This document shows, in pieces, positions 56,579-64,000 of a stretch of DNA of 64,000 nt (within the stretch, counting starts at the first letter, position 1; every line of letters starts with the position of its first letter). The translations under genes and the position numbers were made by a program. The notes under the pieces are model-generated. The model was not told where the DNA came from. It was given only the letters and a program-made list of their open reading frames with translations, and searched no databases. The DNA comes from Luteipulveratus mongoliensis. GTDB lineage: Bacteria > Actinomycetota > Actinomycetes > Actinomycetales > Dermatophilaceae. The stretch covers positions 5,332,001-5,396,000 of the forward strand of contig NZ_CP011112.1 of NCBI RefSeq assembly GCF_001190945.1. Reading direction: 5' to 3'.

Positions 56579-56662
56579 GGGTCTCGATACGGCTCGGCTA
56601 CTTGGGTCGAGTAGGCGAGGAACGAGCCGTATCGAGACCCGCCTCGCCTACTCGACCAGCGA
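56579..56662. repeat. palindromic intergenic repeat, copy 6 (reversed arrangement)
   Basis: The half-units are in the other order: GGGTCTCGATACGGCTCGG, then TTGGGTCGAGTAGGCGAGG to CGTATCGAGACCC, then CTACTCGACCAGCG. It lies just after the pheA stop side. Confidence 0.8.
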
Positions 56663-56673
56663 TGTGGCTGGAG

Positions 56674-57618
56674 TCAGGCGCGGAGGGAATGGAGCCAGGT
56701 GCGGGCATCCTCGAAGGCCTGATCCGTCGTCGTCCGCGTCGGCTCGACCGGCCGGCCGTCCGCGCGCCGGTAGGACCCGTGGAAGCGGATGTCAGCGCAC
56801 ACCCGCCGCAGACTCATCAGCGTCTCGCCGACCCGCTCGTCCGCGACGTGCCCCTCGAAGTCGATCGAGAAGCAGTACGCGCCCATTCCCGAGCCCGTCG
56901 GCCGCGACTCCAGCCGTGTCAGGTTGATCCCGCGCGCCGCGAACTGCTCCAGCAGCTCCATCAGACCACCGGGGTGGTTGTCGTGCTGGTAGAGCACGAC
57001 CGTCGTCTTGTCGGATCCCGTCGGCGCCGGCACCGCACCCGGCCGCGACACCACGACGAACCGGGTGACGGCCGACGCGTTGTCACCGATGTCTTCGGCC
57101 AGCACCTCGAGCCCGAACACCTCGGCGGCCATCGGCGCGCAGACGGCAGCCTCGTACGGTGCCCGGTCGCCGGCCGCGAGCGCTTCAGCCGCCGCTGCGG
57201 TCGAGAGGGTCGGGACGTACGACGCGTCCGGGAGGTGCGCGGCCATCCAGCCGCGGACCTGGGGCCAGGCGTGGGAGTGCGAGCCGACGCCGCGGATGGC
57301 GGCACGCGTCGTACCGGATCTGGCGGCGAGCACGAAGGTGATCGGGACGAGGACCTCACCCTGGATGACCAACGGGTTGTCGGAGTTCAGCGCGTCCAGC
57401 GTGGCCGAGACGCCGCCCTCGACGGAGTTCTCGATCGGGACCATCACGCGGTCGATCTCGCCGGAGCGGACCGCGTCGAGTCCGAGGGCCACCGTGCCGA
57501 AGGGCCGAGCGGCAGCAAGAGCGTCCTGATCCTCCGAGAGCCAGCTCGCCAGGGCCATCTGCGTAAACGTCCCCTGCGGTCCGAAATAGCCGTAGCGCAA
57601 CGGTTCTGAGCGGTGCAT
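56674..57618 (-). CDS. pheA: prephenate dehydratase
   Basis: A 314-residue enzyme that makes phenylpyruvate from prephenate. The catalytic half includes YGYFGPQGTFTQMAL, PIENSVEGGVSATLD and the NASAVTRFVVV motif, and the C-terminal ACT domain (about 215-285) has GGLMELLEQFAARGINLTRLESRP (pieces: GLMELLEQFAARGINLTRL, ESRP), the Phe-binding feedback site. The ATG at 57618 is used; a GTG at 57630 with TAATCT seven bases upstream would give a leaderless start with four more residues. Confidence 0.95.
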   Translation of the reverse strand: MHRSEPLRYGYFGPQGTFTQMALASWLSEDQDALAAARPFGTVALGLDAVRSGEIDRVMVPIENSVEGGVSATLDALNSDNPLVIQGEVLVPITFVLAARSGTTRAAIRGVGSHSHAWPQVRGWMAAHLPDASYVPTLSTAAAAEALAAGDRAPYEAAVCAPMAAEVFGLEVLAEDIGDNASAVTRFVVVSRPGAVPAPTGSDKTTVVLYQHDNHPGGLMELLEQFAARGINLTRLESRPTGSGMGAYCFSIDFEGHVADERVGETLMSLRRVCADIRFHGSYRRADGRPVEPTRTTTDQAFEDARTWLHSLRA

Positions 57619-57637
57619 GGGGGAAGTCACCCTCGGC

Positions 57638-57643
57638 AGATTA
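57638..57643 (-). promoter_or_regulatory. -10 box TAATCT for pheA
   Basis: On the minus strand TAATCT is followed by GCCGAGG and a GTG at 57630 in frame with pheA. Confidence 0.5.
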
Positions 57644-57676
57644 GGACAGCGCGCGCGCAGATGGGAGGAGCGTCTC

Positions 57677-57703
57677 ACCCCTGTAGCCCCGTGATACAGG
57701 GGT
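57677..57703. promoter_or_regulatory. nine-base inverted repeat between divergent promoters
   Basis: ACCCCTGTA, nine bases, TACAGGGGT, lying between the -10 boxes of pheA (57638) and of the membrane protein gene (57722). Its place upstream of both suggests an operator rather than a terminator. Confidence 0.5.
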
Positions 57704-57721
57704 TTATCAGGTATGCACCCG

Positions 57722-57727
57722 TAATCT
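57722..57727 (+). promoter_or_regulatory. -10 box TAATCT, leaderless start
   Basis: TAATCT is followed by GGGCCG and the GTG at 57734. Confidence 0.55.
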
Positions 57728-57733
57728 GGGCCG

Positions 57734-59869
57734 GTGACTCGCCGTTGGATCGTCCATACCGCGTTGGCGGTCGTGGCATTCGTCGTCGCGTCACTGGCCG
57801 TCTCAGCGCTCATGGCGCGACCCCATCACCGCAGCATCGGCCAGCCCGGACCGCTGGTGATCGTGGCCATGCCGACCATGACCTGGGACGACATCTCCCC
57901 CAAGGCGACGCCCGCCGTGTGGGCCCTCGCGCAAGAGGGTGCGGTCGGCAACATCGTCACCCGGGCGATCTCCGCGCACTCGTGCTCGATCCACGCCTGG
58001 CTGACCGTGTCGGCCGGTGCCCGAGCGACGCTCGGCAAGGGGCCAGGACAGACCGGTTCGGACCGCAAGATCGAGCCGTGCAACACGATCCCCAACCCGC
58101 AGAAGATCGGCCAGGGCGCCCGTTTCCCCGGCTGGAAGAAGTGGCGTACGGACTCACTGAAGCGGCCGATCCCCGCTGAGATCGGCCTGCTCGCCACCAG
58201 GCTGCGGGCGCAGGGCAGCTGCGTCGCCGCCGTCGGTAAGGGCGCGGCGATCGGTGCCGCCGACAACAGCGGCCTGGTCGCTCGCTACTCCCCGACGATC
58301 GAGACCGCGAACTTCACCACCTGCCCGGTCAACTTGGTGTCCTTCGACAAGATCGACGACGACGCCCTCGGCACGCTGATGACCCGCCTCCCGGAGAAGA
58401 CCACGCTCGTCGTCACCGGTCACGCGGACGACACCGACCAGGAGTCGCTGCGCGCCGTCATCGTCGCGGGTCCAGACACACCCAAAGGTCTGCTCCGCTC
58501 GCCCTCGACGCGGCAGCCCGGCCTCCTGCAGAACTCCGACCTCACGGCCCTCGCGCTGTCCCGCTCGGACGCGAACCCGTCCCTCCTGGACGGACGGCTG
58601 CCGGCGGTCCAGCCGAGTCCGAACGCCGACCACTCGATCGAGCAGGTCCGCGACGTCAACCAGGCACTGTTCGACGAGCACCGGGTCGTCAACCAGTTCT
58701 TCATCCGCTACATCATCGCGGCGGGCTTCGCGCTCGCGGCGGGACTGGCGATGCTGTGGGTGCCTACGCTGCGGACCTGGGCACGACGATGGTTCGTCAT
58801 CGTCGGTGCCGTCTGCGGTGCGGTGCCGGTGTCGACCTTCCTGGTGGGTCTGGTGCCGTGGTGGAACACCTCGCGTCCCGGCACCGTACTCAGCCTGAGC
58901 ATCATCGCCATCGCGTTCGGGCTCGGTGCGATCGCCGTGCTCGGACCGTGGAGACGGTGGGTGGCCGGGCCGGCGGTCTTCCTCGCGGCCCTGACCGCCA
59001 GCGTCATCGCCATCGACGTCACCCACGGCTCTCCGCTGCAGTTCACCTCGATCATGGGGCTGCAACCGGTGTTCGGCGGCCGCTACTACGGCATGGGCAA
59101 CGTCGGCTACGCGCTGTCGGCCAGCACCGCCATCCTCACGGCCTCACTGCTCGCCGGCCGTTGGATCCTGCGCGGCCAACGTCGTCTCGCCACCGCCACC
59201 ATCGTGCTCATCGGCATGACAGCGGTCGTCATCGACGGCTATCCATCGTGGGGCGCCGACGCCGGGGGGCCAGCGGCGCTGCTGCCGGCGTTCGCCTACC
59301 TCGCCCTCAACGCGGCCGGACTCGCCGTCACCTGGAAACGGATCCTGTACGTCGGTGGGCTGACGGTCGTGGTCGTCGGCGGGTTGGGCTTCTTGGACTA
59401 CCTGCGGCCGCCGGAGGTCCGTACGCACCTCGGTGACTTCATGGCCTCGCTCATCAACGACGGTCGCCTGACGTCGCTGCAGCGCAACGTCCGCGCGAAC
59501 TGGACGATGCTCACGGGCGTCTGGATCAACATGTTCGTGCCGCTCTTGCTGCTGCTCGTGATCTATGTCCTCATCGCTCGCGACTCACGACTCGGTCGTC
59601 CGCTCGCGGCCGTCACCAGCCGGGTTCGCTATCTCGGCCATGGTCTTGCCGCGGTGGCGATCTGTTGGTTGCTCGGATTCTTGTCCAACGACTCGGGCAC
59701 GGGGATCCCGCCGTGCGGCATGGTCGTGATCGCACCGCTGGTGGTCATGATCGCGGCGTCGTCAGGGCGCCTGACCCCGAAGGACGTCCCGCTTGAGGCT
59801 GCGTCGCGTCGTCGGGTGGACGCCCCGCACGCAGACGCACCTCCCGCCAAGCCAGCACCAGCAACGTGA
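57734..59869 (+). CDS. large membrane protein with alkaline-phosphatase-like outer domain
   Basis: A 711-residue protein: an N-terminal helix (about 8-28), an outside domain (about 30-325), about nine helices (330-680), and a Pro/Ala-rich tail. The outer domain runs like alkaline-phosphatase-superfamily folds (GPLVIVAMPTMTWDDISP, ATPAVWALAQEGAVGN, CSIHAWLTVSAGARA, TLVVTGHADDTDQ), but the usual metal Asp after the first strand is missing. Its role is unknown; a second paralogue starts at 63394. The GTG is leaderless. The 3' end overlaps the convergent GT87 gene by 125 bases. Confidence 0.75.
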   Translation: MTRRWIVHTALAVVAFVVASLAVSALMARPHHRSIGQPGPLVIVAMPTMTWDDISPKATPAVWALAQEGAVGNIVTRAISAHSCSIHAWLTVSAGARATLGKGPGQTGSDRKIEPCNTIPNPQKIGQGARFPGWKKWRTDSLKRPIPAEIGLLATRLRAQGSCVAAVGKGAAIGAADNSGLVARYSPTIETANFTTCPVNLVSFDKIDDDALGTLMTRLPEKTTLVVTGHADDTDQESLRAVIVAGPDTPKGLLRSPSTRQPGLLQNSDLTALALSRSDANPSLLDGRLPAVQPSPNADHSIEQVRDVNQALFDEHRVVNQFFIRYIIAAGFALAAGLAMLWVPTLRTWARRWFVIVGAVCGAVPVSTFLVGLVPWWNTSRPGTVLSLSIIAIAFGLGAIAVLGPWRRWVAGPAVFLAALTASVIAIDVTHGSPLQFTSIMGLQPVFGGRYYGMGNVGYALSASTAILTASLLAGRWILRGQRRLATATIVLIGMTAVVIDGYPSWGADAGGPAALLPAFAYLALNAAGLAVTWKRILYVGGLTVVVVGGLGFLDYLRPPEVRTHLGDFMASLINDGRLTSLQRNVRANWTMLTGVWINMFVPLLLLLVIYVLIARDSRLGRPLAAVTSRVRYLGHGLAAVAICWLLGFLSNDSGTGIPPCGMVVIAPLVVMIAASSGRLTPKDVPLEAASRRRVDAPHADAPPAKPAPAT

Positions 59870-61040
59870 GCACGGCCGCGAGGCCGTAGCTGTTGTTGAG
59901 CAACGTCCAGAACGCGTTGCCGTTGCTCTCGTCCGGGAACCGCGCGCCGCTGTCGACCAGGTGCCACTGCCCCCACCACGGCAGGTGTAGCACCAGCACG
60001 AGGTAGAGCCCAGCGCCTGCGGCGAGCCGTCGCGGATAGCGCCACGGCTGCGAGCCCAGCAGCGCGAAGATCGCGAGCACCAGCCAGTGGAAGTGGTGGA
60101 TCCACGAGACAGGCGACAGCAGCAGCGCCATCATCCCGACAGCCGCGGCTGCCACCATCTCCTCGCCGCGCTTGTGCGCGCGTTTGGCGAGGCCGAAGCC
60201 CACCACAGCAGCGCCTGCTGCGAGGAGCAACCAGAGTGCGTTGCCGACCGTGCCCTCGATCCCGAGGTGCAGCAGGATGCCGCGGATCGACTGGTTGGAG
60301 GTGCCGTCGTTGGGGCCGAGCCGCGCTGGATCCTGCAGCGCGCCACCCCAGAAAGCGAACGACGCCTGCGGCAGAAGCAGCAGACTGCCGAGCGTGACGC
60401 CCGCAGCAGTCCCGGTGGCGACAGCCGCTGCCCGCCACTGCCGGCTCACGACCAGGTGGACGATGAACACGCCCGGCGTCAGCTTGATCGCGGTCGCCAG
60501 CCCGATCAGGACTCCTTGCGGGAGGCGGTCGAGCCAGCGCAGTCGCGGCCGCATCAGATCCAGCAGGCAGCCGAGCACCAGGAACGCATTGACCTGCCCG
60601 AATCGGAAGCCGTCCGAAACCGGCAGCAGGTAGAGCACAGCCACCGTGAGAAGCCCGAGAACCCAGCCCGCGCGATGGCCGGTGCGGGCGAGAAGGCCGC
60701 GACCGGCGTACCGCACGATCAGCAGGTCGGCCGCCAGCTGCAACGTGAACCAGACCCACCCGATGACCTTGAACGGCAGCAGTGCCAACGGGATTGCCAG
60801 GACGGCCGCGAAAGGCGGGTAGGTAAAGGGTAGGAACTGCGGCGCCTCGGTCAGCTGCTCATAGACCGGCCGCCCGTAGAGCAGCGAGACACCGGCCTCG
60901 CGGTAGACCTCGACGTCGACCTGCCAGTGCTCCGGCTCCTGGTGCAGCAAGTACGTCCAGACGAGCGGCAGCGCGCCGATCAGCGTGATCACGATCGCGG
61001 TCGTCCACTGAGCTGGAGTCAGTCGTCGGCCACGGGTCAC
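59745..61040 (-). CDS. GT87-family (DUF2029) polyprenol-sugar glycosyltransferase
   Basis: A 431-residue integral membrane glycosyltransferase of the GT-C fold with about ten helices. The early outside loop has WQVDVEVYREAG and the Asp typical of GT87 (for example mycobacterial PimE-like mannosyltransferases), and FLPFTYPPFAAV and FGQVNAFLVLGCLLDL follow. It would add a sugar from a polyprenyl phosphate donor to a surface glycan. The GTG start has GAGAAT six bases upstream. The last 40 codons overlap the neighbour's tail on the other strand. Confidence 0.85.
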   Translation of the reverse strand: MTRGRRLTPAQWTTAIVITLIGALPLVWTYLLHQEPEHWQVDVEVYREAGVSLLYGRPVYEQLTEAPQFLPFTYPPFAAVLAIPLALLPFKVIGWVWFTLQLAADLLIVRYAGRGLLARTGHRAGWVLGLLTVAVLYLLPVSDGFRFGQVNAFLVLGCLLDLMRPRLRWLDRLPQGVLIGLATAIKLTPGVFIVHLVVSRQWRAAAVATGTAAGVTLGSLLLLPQASFAFWGGALQDPARLGPNDGTSNQSIRGILLHLGIEGTVGNALWLLLAAGAAVVGFGLAKRAHKRGEEMVAAAAVGMMALLLSPVSWIHHFHWLVLAIFALLGSQPWRYPRRLAAGAGLYLVLVLHLPWWGQWHLVDSGARFPDESNGNAFWTLLNNSYGLAAVLTLLVLAWREVRLRAGRPPDDATQPQAGRPSGSGALTTPRS

Positions 61041-61064
61041 CGGAGCATTCTCCCTGACCGACCG

Positions 61065-61169
61065 CCGGTCGAGTAGGCGAGGCGCCAGCCGAGACGTATC
61101 GAGACCCAGGTGCGCGCGTGCACCGAGTCTCGATACGCCTCCGCCAACGCTCCGGCTACTCGACCAGCG
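61065..61169. repeat. palindromic intergenic repeat, copy 7
   Basis: Full inverted pair between the GH27 gene end (61175) and the GT87 start (61040), both minus strand. Confidence 0.9.
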
Positions 61170-61174
61170 GGGGT

Positions 61175-63202
61175 CTAGGACGCCGCGATCGCAAAGACGC
61201 GGACGTTGGGTGCGTTCGGCAGAGTGATGGATGCCAAGGACTTGCCCGAGGCCACGTTCACCGACCGTGTGTACAGGCAGTACGGCGTCCTCGTGCTGGC
61301 CAGACCGCTGGGCTCATTACGGCCGAACGTCTTGAACGCGACACTGGCCGGATAGGACTTCGCCTTCGCGCAGGTCCAGCTGGGGAAGCCCCACGCGGAC
61401 GTACTCGACGTGCCGTCGGAGTAGTTGAGCCGGATCTTCCCACCTGCCTCGCCGATCCCTGAGGCACCGATGAAGCTCACCTTCGAGGCGCTGGCGTACG
61501 CATAGCTGATCGTCTGTCCAGCGGGCTTGACGGAGTCGAACTGACCAGATGTGGTGCCCGGCCACGTGTACGTCACGCCACCGACCGCGAAGGTCTGGCC
61601 GGCCTGGACGCTGAGTGCCGTCCCGTTCGGCAGCCGAGTGTTGCTCGCCAGCCGATCCGAGGACAGCGTCCGGCCGTTCGCGTCCCAGCTGCCTGCCGTC
61701 GGTGCGTCGCCGTCGGTGATCGCGGTGGCGTTTCGAGCGGTGGAGCCGTTGGCACCGAAGTTCCAACCGGCATAGCCCGCGCGGGGAGCGGCCTTCAGCC
61801 GGTACATGACCGCGCCGGCTGCCGGCACCGAGACGCTGAAGCTGCCGTCGGCCTTCACGGCCGCCTTGGGTCCGACAATCGGCGAGAGCTCGAACGCGCT
61901 GGCCGACGTCCCGATGATCGAGCCACTGGTCGTGGCTTCGACCGCGCTGGTGGCCGAACGGTTCATGATCGCGACGGCGTAGTCGCCATTGCTCAACGGC
62001 TTGGAGAACACGTCGTACCCCGTTCCGCGTGCGACACGACGTGCCGGTGCCACGAGGGCGTCCTGCCCGACATTGATCAGGGCGGCGTTCTTCATCAGGT
62101 CGGCCTGCGCGGAGGAGATGGCACCGCTGGCGTCAGGCGTCCGCACCATGGCGACCATGTTGCTGCTCTGCATCGCCCACATGATGTATCCGCCGAGCCG
62201 GGCGTCCGTCGACAGCGACGTGTCATCGAAGTAGAGCCGGTCCGGGTCCAGGAAGTGGCCCTGCTTGCCGAAGTCGCGCAGGTCCACGGACATGTCGACG
62301 AGCGAGACGGTGCCGGCCCAGCTGCCTCCACTGACGTCGCCGCCGATGCGGTAGGCGTGTCCAGCCGGGACGACGCTCTTCATCATCCGCTGGTACAGCG
62401 GAGTGTTGTAGGTGTCGTTCTTCCAGTTGGCGTACGCCGGGGCGGAGATGTTCAGCACCATCGACCGGCGCTTGCGGGGGTCGCGATCGGACTTGATCGC
62501 GTTGATCGCCGACGCCGCCCGCCGCGAGGACTCGATGGCGGTGTTGACCTCGGCGTCGGTGTCGAGGATGGTCAAGCCGTACTTGTTGGTGGTGTTCGGC
62601 TCGCCGCAGTAGTCGAGCTTGATGTAGTCGGCGCCGACACTCGCCAGGTACCGGAAGTCCTGCTCGAAGTGGTCGTACGCTCCCGGCGCGCCGATGCCGC
62701 GTCCACCGGGATCGCACATGTACCGGCCACCGCTGGTGTAGACACCGAACGCCAAGCCCTTGCGGTGCAGGTAGTCGCCGACGTCCTTGAGGCCCTTGGG
62801 GTACTTGGTCGGTGAGGGGATGAGGTTGCCGGTGGTCGTGCTGCGCCCGTCCTTGCAGTTCGGCACGACGGTGGCCTTGGCGTCCCAATCAGTGCAGTCG
62901 GCACGCACGGCCCAGGTGTCGTCGAAGGACACCGTGTTCCAGCCCAGCTTGGCGAGGCCGCTGGAGACGGCGTCATCAGCCGTCTTCTTCATGCTCGCAG
63001 CCGTGGTGCGCGACCAGCTCTCCGAGCGCAGGATCATCCGTGGCGTGATCGCCGACGAGTGATCGATGTTCACCGTGTCGGCGGGCAGCGGGCGCGACAG
63101 CGCGGTCGCCGGCGTCCCGGTGGTGACAGCGGCAGCGGCGACCGCCGTCGTACAGAGCACGACCAGCGTGGGGCGAGGACCGTTCCGGCTCAGGAACTTC
63201 AT
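61175..63202 (-). CDS. secreted GH27 alpha-galactosidase-like enzyme
   Basis: A 675-residue exported glycosidase. A signal peptide (about 1-35) is followed by the GH27 barrel with SFDDTWAV, GVYTSGGRYMCDPGG, the nucleophile Asp near 197 (YIKLDYCGEP), and the acid/base Asp near 289 (RIGGDVSGG). A beta domain follows, and residues 500-675 form a beta-sandwich (FAVGGVTYTWPGT, LNYSDGTSSTSAWGF) seen in other actinobacterial glycosidases. The usual TPPMGWNSW start is altered to TPRMILRSESW, so substrate preference may differ. The ATG follows AAGGAG. Confidence 0.88.
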   Translation of the reverse strand: MKFLSRNGPRPTLVVLCTTAVAAAAVTTGTPATALSRPLPADTVNIDHSSAITPRMILRSESWSRTTAASMKKTADDAVSSGLAKLGWNTVSFDDTWAVRADCTDWDAKATVVPNCKDGRSTTTGNLIPSPTKYPKGLKDVGDYLHRKGLAFGVYTSGGRYMCDPGGRGIGAPGAYDHFEQDFRYLASVGADYIKLDYCGEPNTTNKYGLTILDTDAEVNTAIESSRRAASAINAIKSDRDPRKRRSMVLNISAPAYANWKNDTYNTPLYQRMMKSVVPAGHAYRIGGDVSGGSWAGTVSLVDMSVDLRDFGKQGHFLDPDRLYFDDTSLSTDARLGGYIMWAMQSSNMVAMVRTPDASGAISSAQADLMKNAALINVGQDALVAPARRVARGTGYDVFSKPLSNGDYAVAIMNRSATSAVEATTSGSIIGTSASAFELSPIVGPKAAVKADGSFSVSVPAAGAVMYRLKAAPRAGYAGWNFGANGSTARNATAITDGDAPTAGSWDANGRTLSSDRLASNTRLPNGTALSVQAGQTFAVGGVTYTWPGTTSGQFDSVKPAGQTISYAYASASKVSFIGASGIGEAGGKIRLNYSDGTSSTSAWGFPSWTCAKAKSYPASVAFKTFGRNEPSGLASTRTPYCLYTRSVNVASGKSLASITLPNAPNVRVFAIAAS

Positions 63203-63351
63203 CAGAGTCTCCTTGATCTGAGTGAACCGGTTGGACCTGCTCCAGCACCGGCCTTCAAGTTCGGAATGCTGCCGACCCAAGAAGTGAGCATTCAAGAAGC
63301 AAAGCGAAATGACCGAGGTTGCATCTCGGTCCCGCCGGGCCGGCGGCTTCC

Positions 63352-63366
63352 CTGCTCGACCAGCGA
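63352..63366. repeat. palindromic intergenic repeat, fragment
   Basis: Only the terminal CTGCTCGACCAGCG part of the family remains, upstream of the last gene in the window. Confidence 0.55.
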
Positions 63367-63380
63367 TGCTGCGGGGCACA

Positions 63381-63386
63381 TACCCT
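63381..63386 (+). promoter_or_regulatory. -10 box TACCCT, leaderless start
   Basis: TACCCT is followed by GTGGGCC and the ATG at 63394. Confidence 0.55.
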
Positions 63387-63393
63387 GTGGGCC

Positions 63394-64000
63394 ATGGTGC
63401 GTCGCTGGGTCCTGCTCGCTGCCGTGACCCTCGCGTCGTTCGTGCTGGTCGCGCTCGCCCTCGGGCGGCTGACTGCAACTCCGGAGCGCATCCCGATCAC
63501 CCAACCCGGCCCGCTCATCGTGGTCGGCGTGCCCGGGCAGACCTGGGAGACGCTGTCCGCGAGCAAGAACCCGGCCCTCTGGCCCCTCCTCGATGTCGGT
63601 GCCAGCGGGTCCGTGTCCGTCCGGGCGACAACCACACCCACGTGTACGACGGATGCCTGGCTCTCCCTGTCGGCCGGCAACGGCGCCGAGCTCGGCTGCG
63701 ACCGACCGCTCATGCTGGCCGACGGTCAAGGTGCCGTGTGGCCTGGCTGGTCGTTGTGGCGCTCGAAGAACGACAATCTGCGCTCCTCGGCCACGATCGG
63801 GCTGCTCGCCTCTGAGCTCGCGAAGCACAAGCAGTGTGTCGGGGCCATCGGCCCGGGTGCGGCGTTGGCTGCTGCCGATCGCAACGGGCACGTGGCGCGC
63901 TACTGGCCCGATGCCGCGGGCGCCAACCTCGCTGCCTGTGCCGTCACCTTCGTCGACCTCAGCGCACCCGGCGGCGGGGCCCAGCCGGGTGCCGATGCCG
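63394..64000 (+). CDS. paralogue of the 57734 membrane protein, cut by the window end
   Basis: The first 202 residues of a protein that matches the start of the 57734 gene product: an N-terminal helix, then QPGPLIVVGVPGQTWETLS, a paired Cys region (TPTCTTDAWLSLSAGN) and the block CVGAIGPGAALAAADRNGHVARYWP. The shared spacing QPGPL-x(6)-P-x(2)-TW shows common descent. It is also alkaline-phosphatase-like without the first metal Asp. The gene continues beyond 64000. The ATG at 63394 is leaderless; GTG at 63397 is an alternative. Confidence 0.78.
   Translation, partial: MVRRWVLLAAVTLASFVLVALALGRLTATPERIPITQPGPLIVVGVPGQTWETLSASKNPALWPLLDVGASGSVSVRATTTPTCTTDAWLSLSAGNGAELGCDRPLMLADGQGAVWPGWSLWRSKNDNLRSSATIGLLASELAKHKQCVGAIGPGAALAAADRNGHVARYWPDAAGANLAACAVTFVDLSAPGGGAQPGADA

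Noticed and set aside
57677-57703. Transcription terminator between pheA and the membrane protein gene
   Set aside because: Both genes are transcribed away from it, so an operator or structural role is more likely.

Overview
The window is chromosomal DNA of a high-GC actinomycete. Signs are very GC-rich third codon positions, GTG starts, many leaderless-type promoters, a mycothiol-type metabolism flavour (PIG-L deacetylase, maleylpyruvate-isomerase-like protein), SigE-family sigma factors and NarL-type two-component systems. The gene mix and the abundant TGGTCGAGTAG...TATCGAGACC intergenic palindromes fit the Nocardioidaceae or a related order, but I cannot fix the genus. I see no rRNA, convincing tRNA, transposase, integrase or CRISPR array.

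Layout. 0.1-3.1 kb: a copper-type surface operon (membrane protein, YcnI-like, CopC-like) and an orphan M56 metallopeptidase. 3.2-13.6 kb: a DUF4282 protein, a PQQ-type propeller protein, a small alarmone synthetase, galT-galK, an orphan pseudaminate/sialate synthase-like gene facing a LysR regulator, two tandem low-molecular-weight phosphatases and a membrane protein. 13.6-25.9 kb: housekeeping and regulation (SPFH protein, two-component system, purB of the E. coli type, a secreted RNase Sa homologue, SigE-type sigma factor with anti-sigma-like partner, methyltransferases, HAD phosphatase). 26.1-31.4 kb: a repeat-rich membrane protein, then an ABC exporter preceded by its own two-component system. 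31.5-34.0 kb: a large membrane P-loop NTPase with twelve near-identical 36-residue repeats, bracketed by two identical 26-bp hairpins.

34.2-45.6 kb: TrmO-like protein, serS, a lipid kinase-like gene with a START-like partner, a three-gene ABC system whose two ATPases carry complementary degenerate motifs, UDGb, an S9 peptidase and a methyltransferase. 45.7-56.4 kb: a purine-degradation region (uricase, HIU hydrolase, OHCU decarboxylase, an aldolase-like DUF6986 protein, then allantoinase and ureidoglycine aminohydrolase), split by a TetR/DUF2867 pair and by a block with a chloramphenicol acetyltransferase-like gene and an ECF sigma factor. 56.7-64 kb: pheA, then two paralogous large membrane proteins (the second cut by the window end) flanking a GT87 glycosyltransferase and a secreted GH27 galactosidase.

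How the parts work together. Uricase, HIU hydrolase and OHCU decarboxylase turn urate into allantoin; allantoinase and the aminohydrolase continue towards ureidoglycolate, but the allantoate step is not in the window. GalT/GalK form a partial Leloir pathway, and the secreted GH27 enzyme could supply galactose. The most unusual content is the asymmetric ABC transporter (37.9-42.2 kb), the hairpin-flanked repeat NTPase (31.5-34.1 kb), the alkaline-phosphatase-like membrane paralogues at the right end, and the systematic TAnnnT promoter placed 6-7 nt before at least thirteen start codons.
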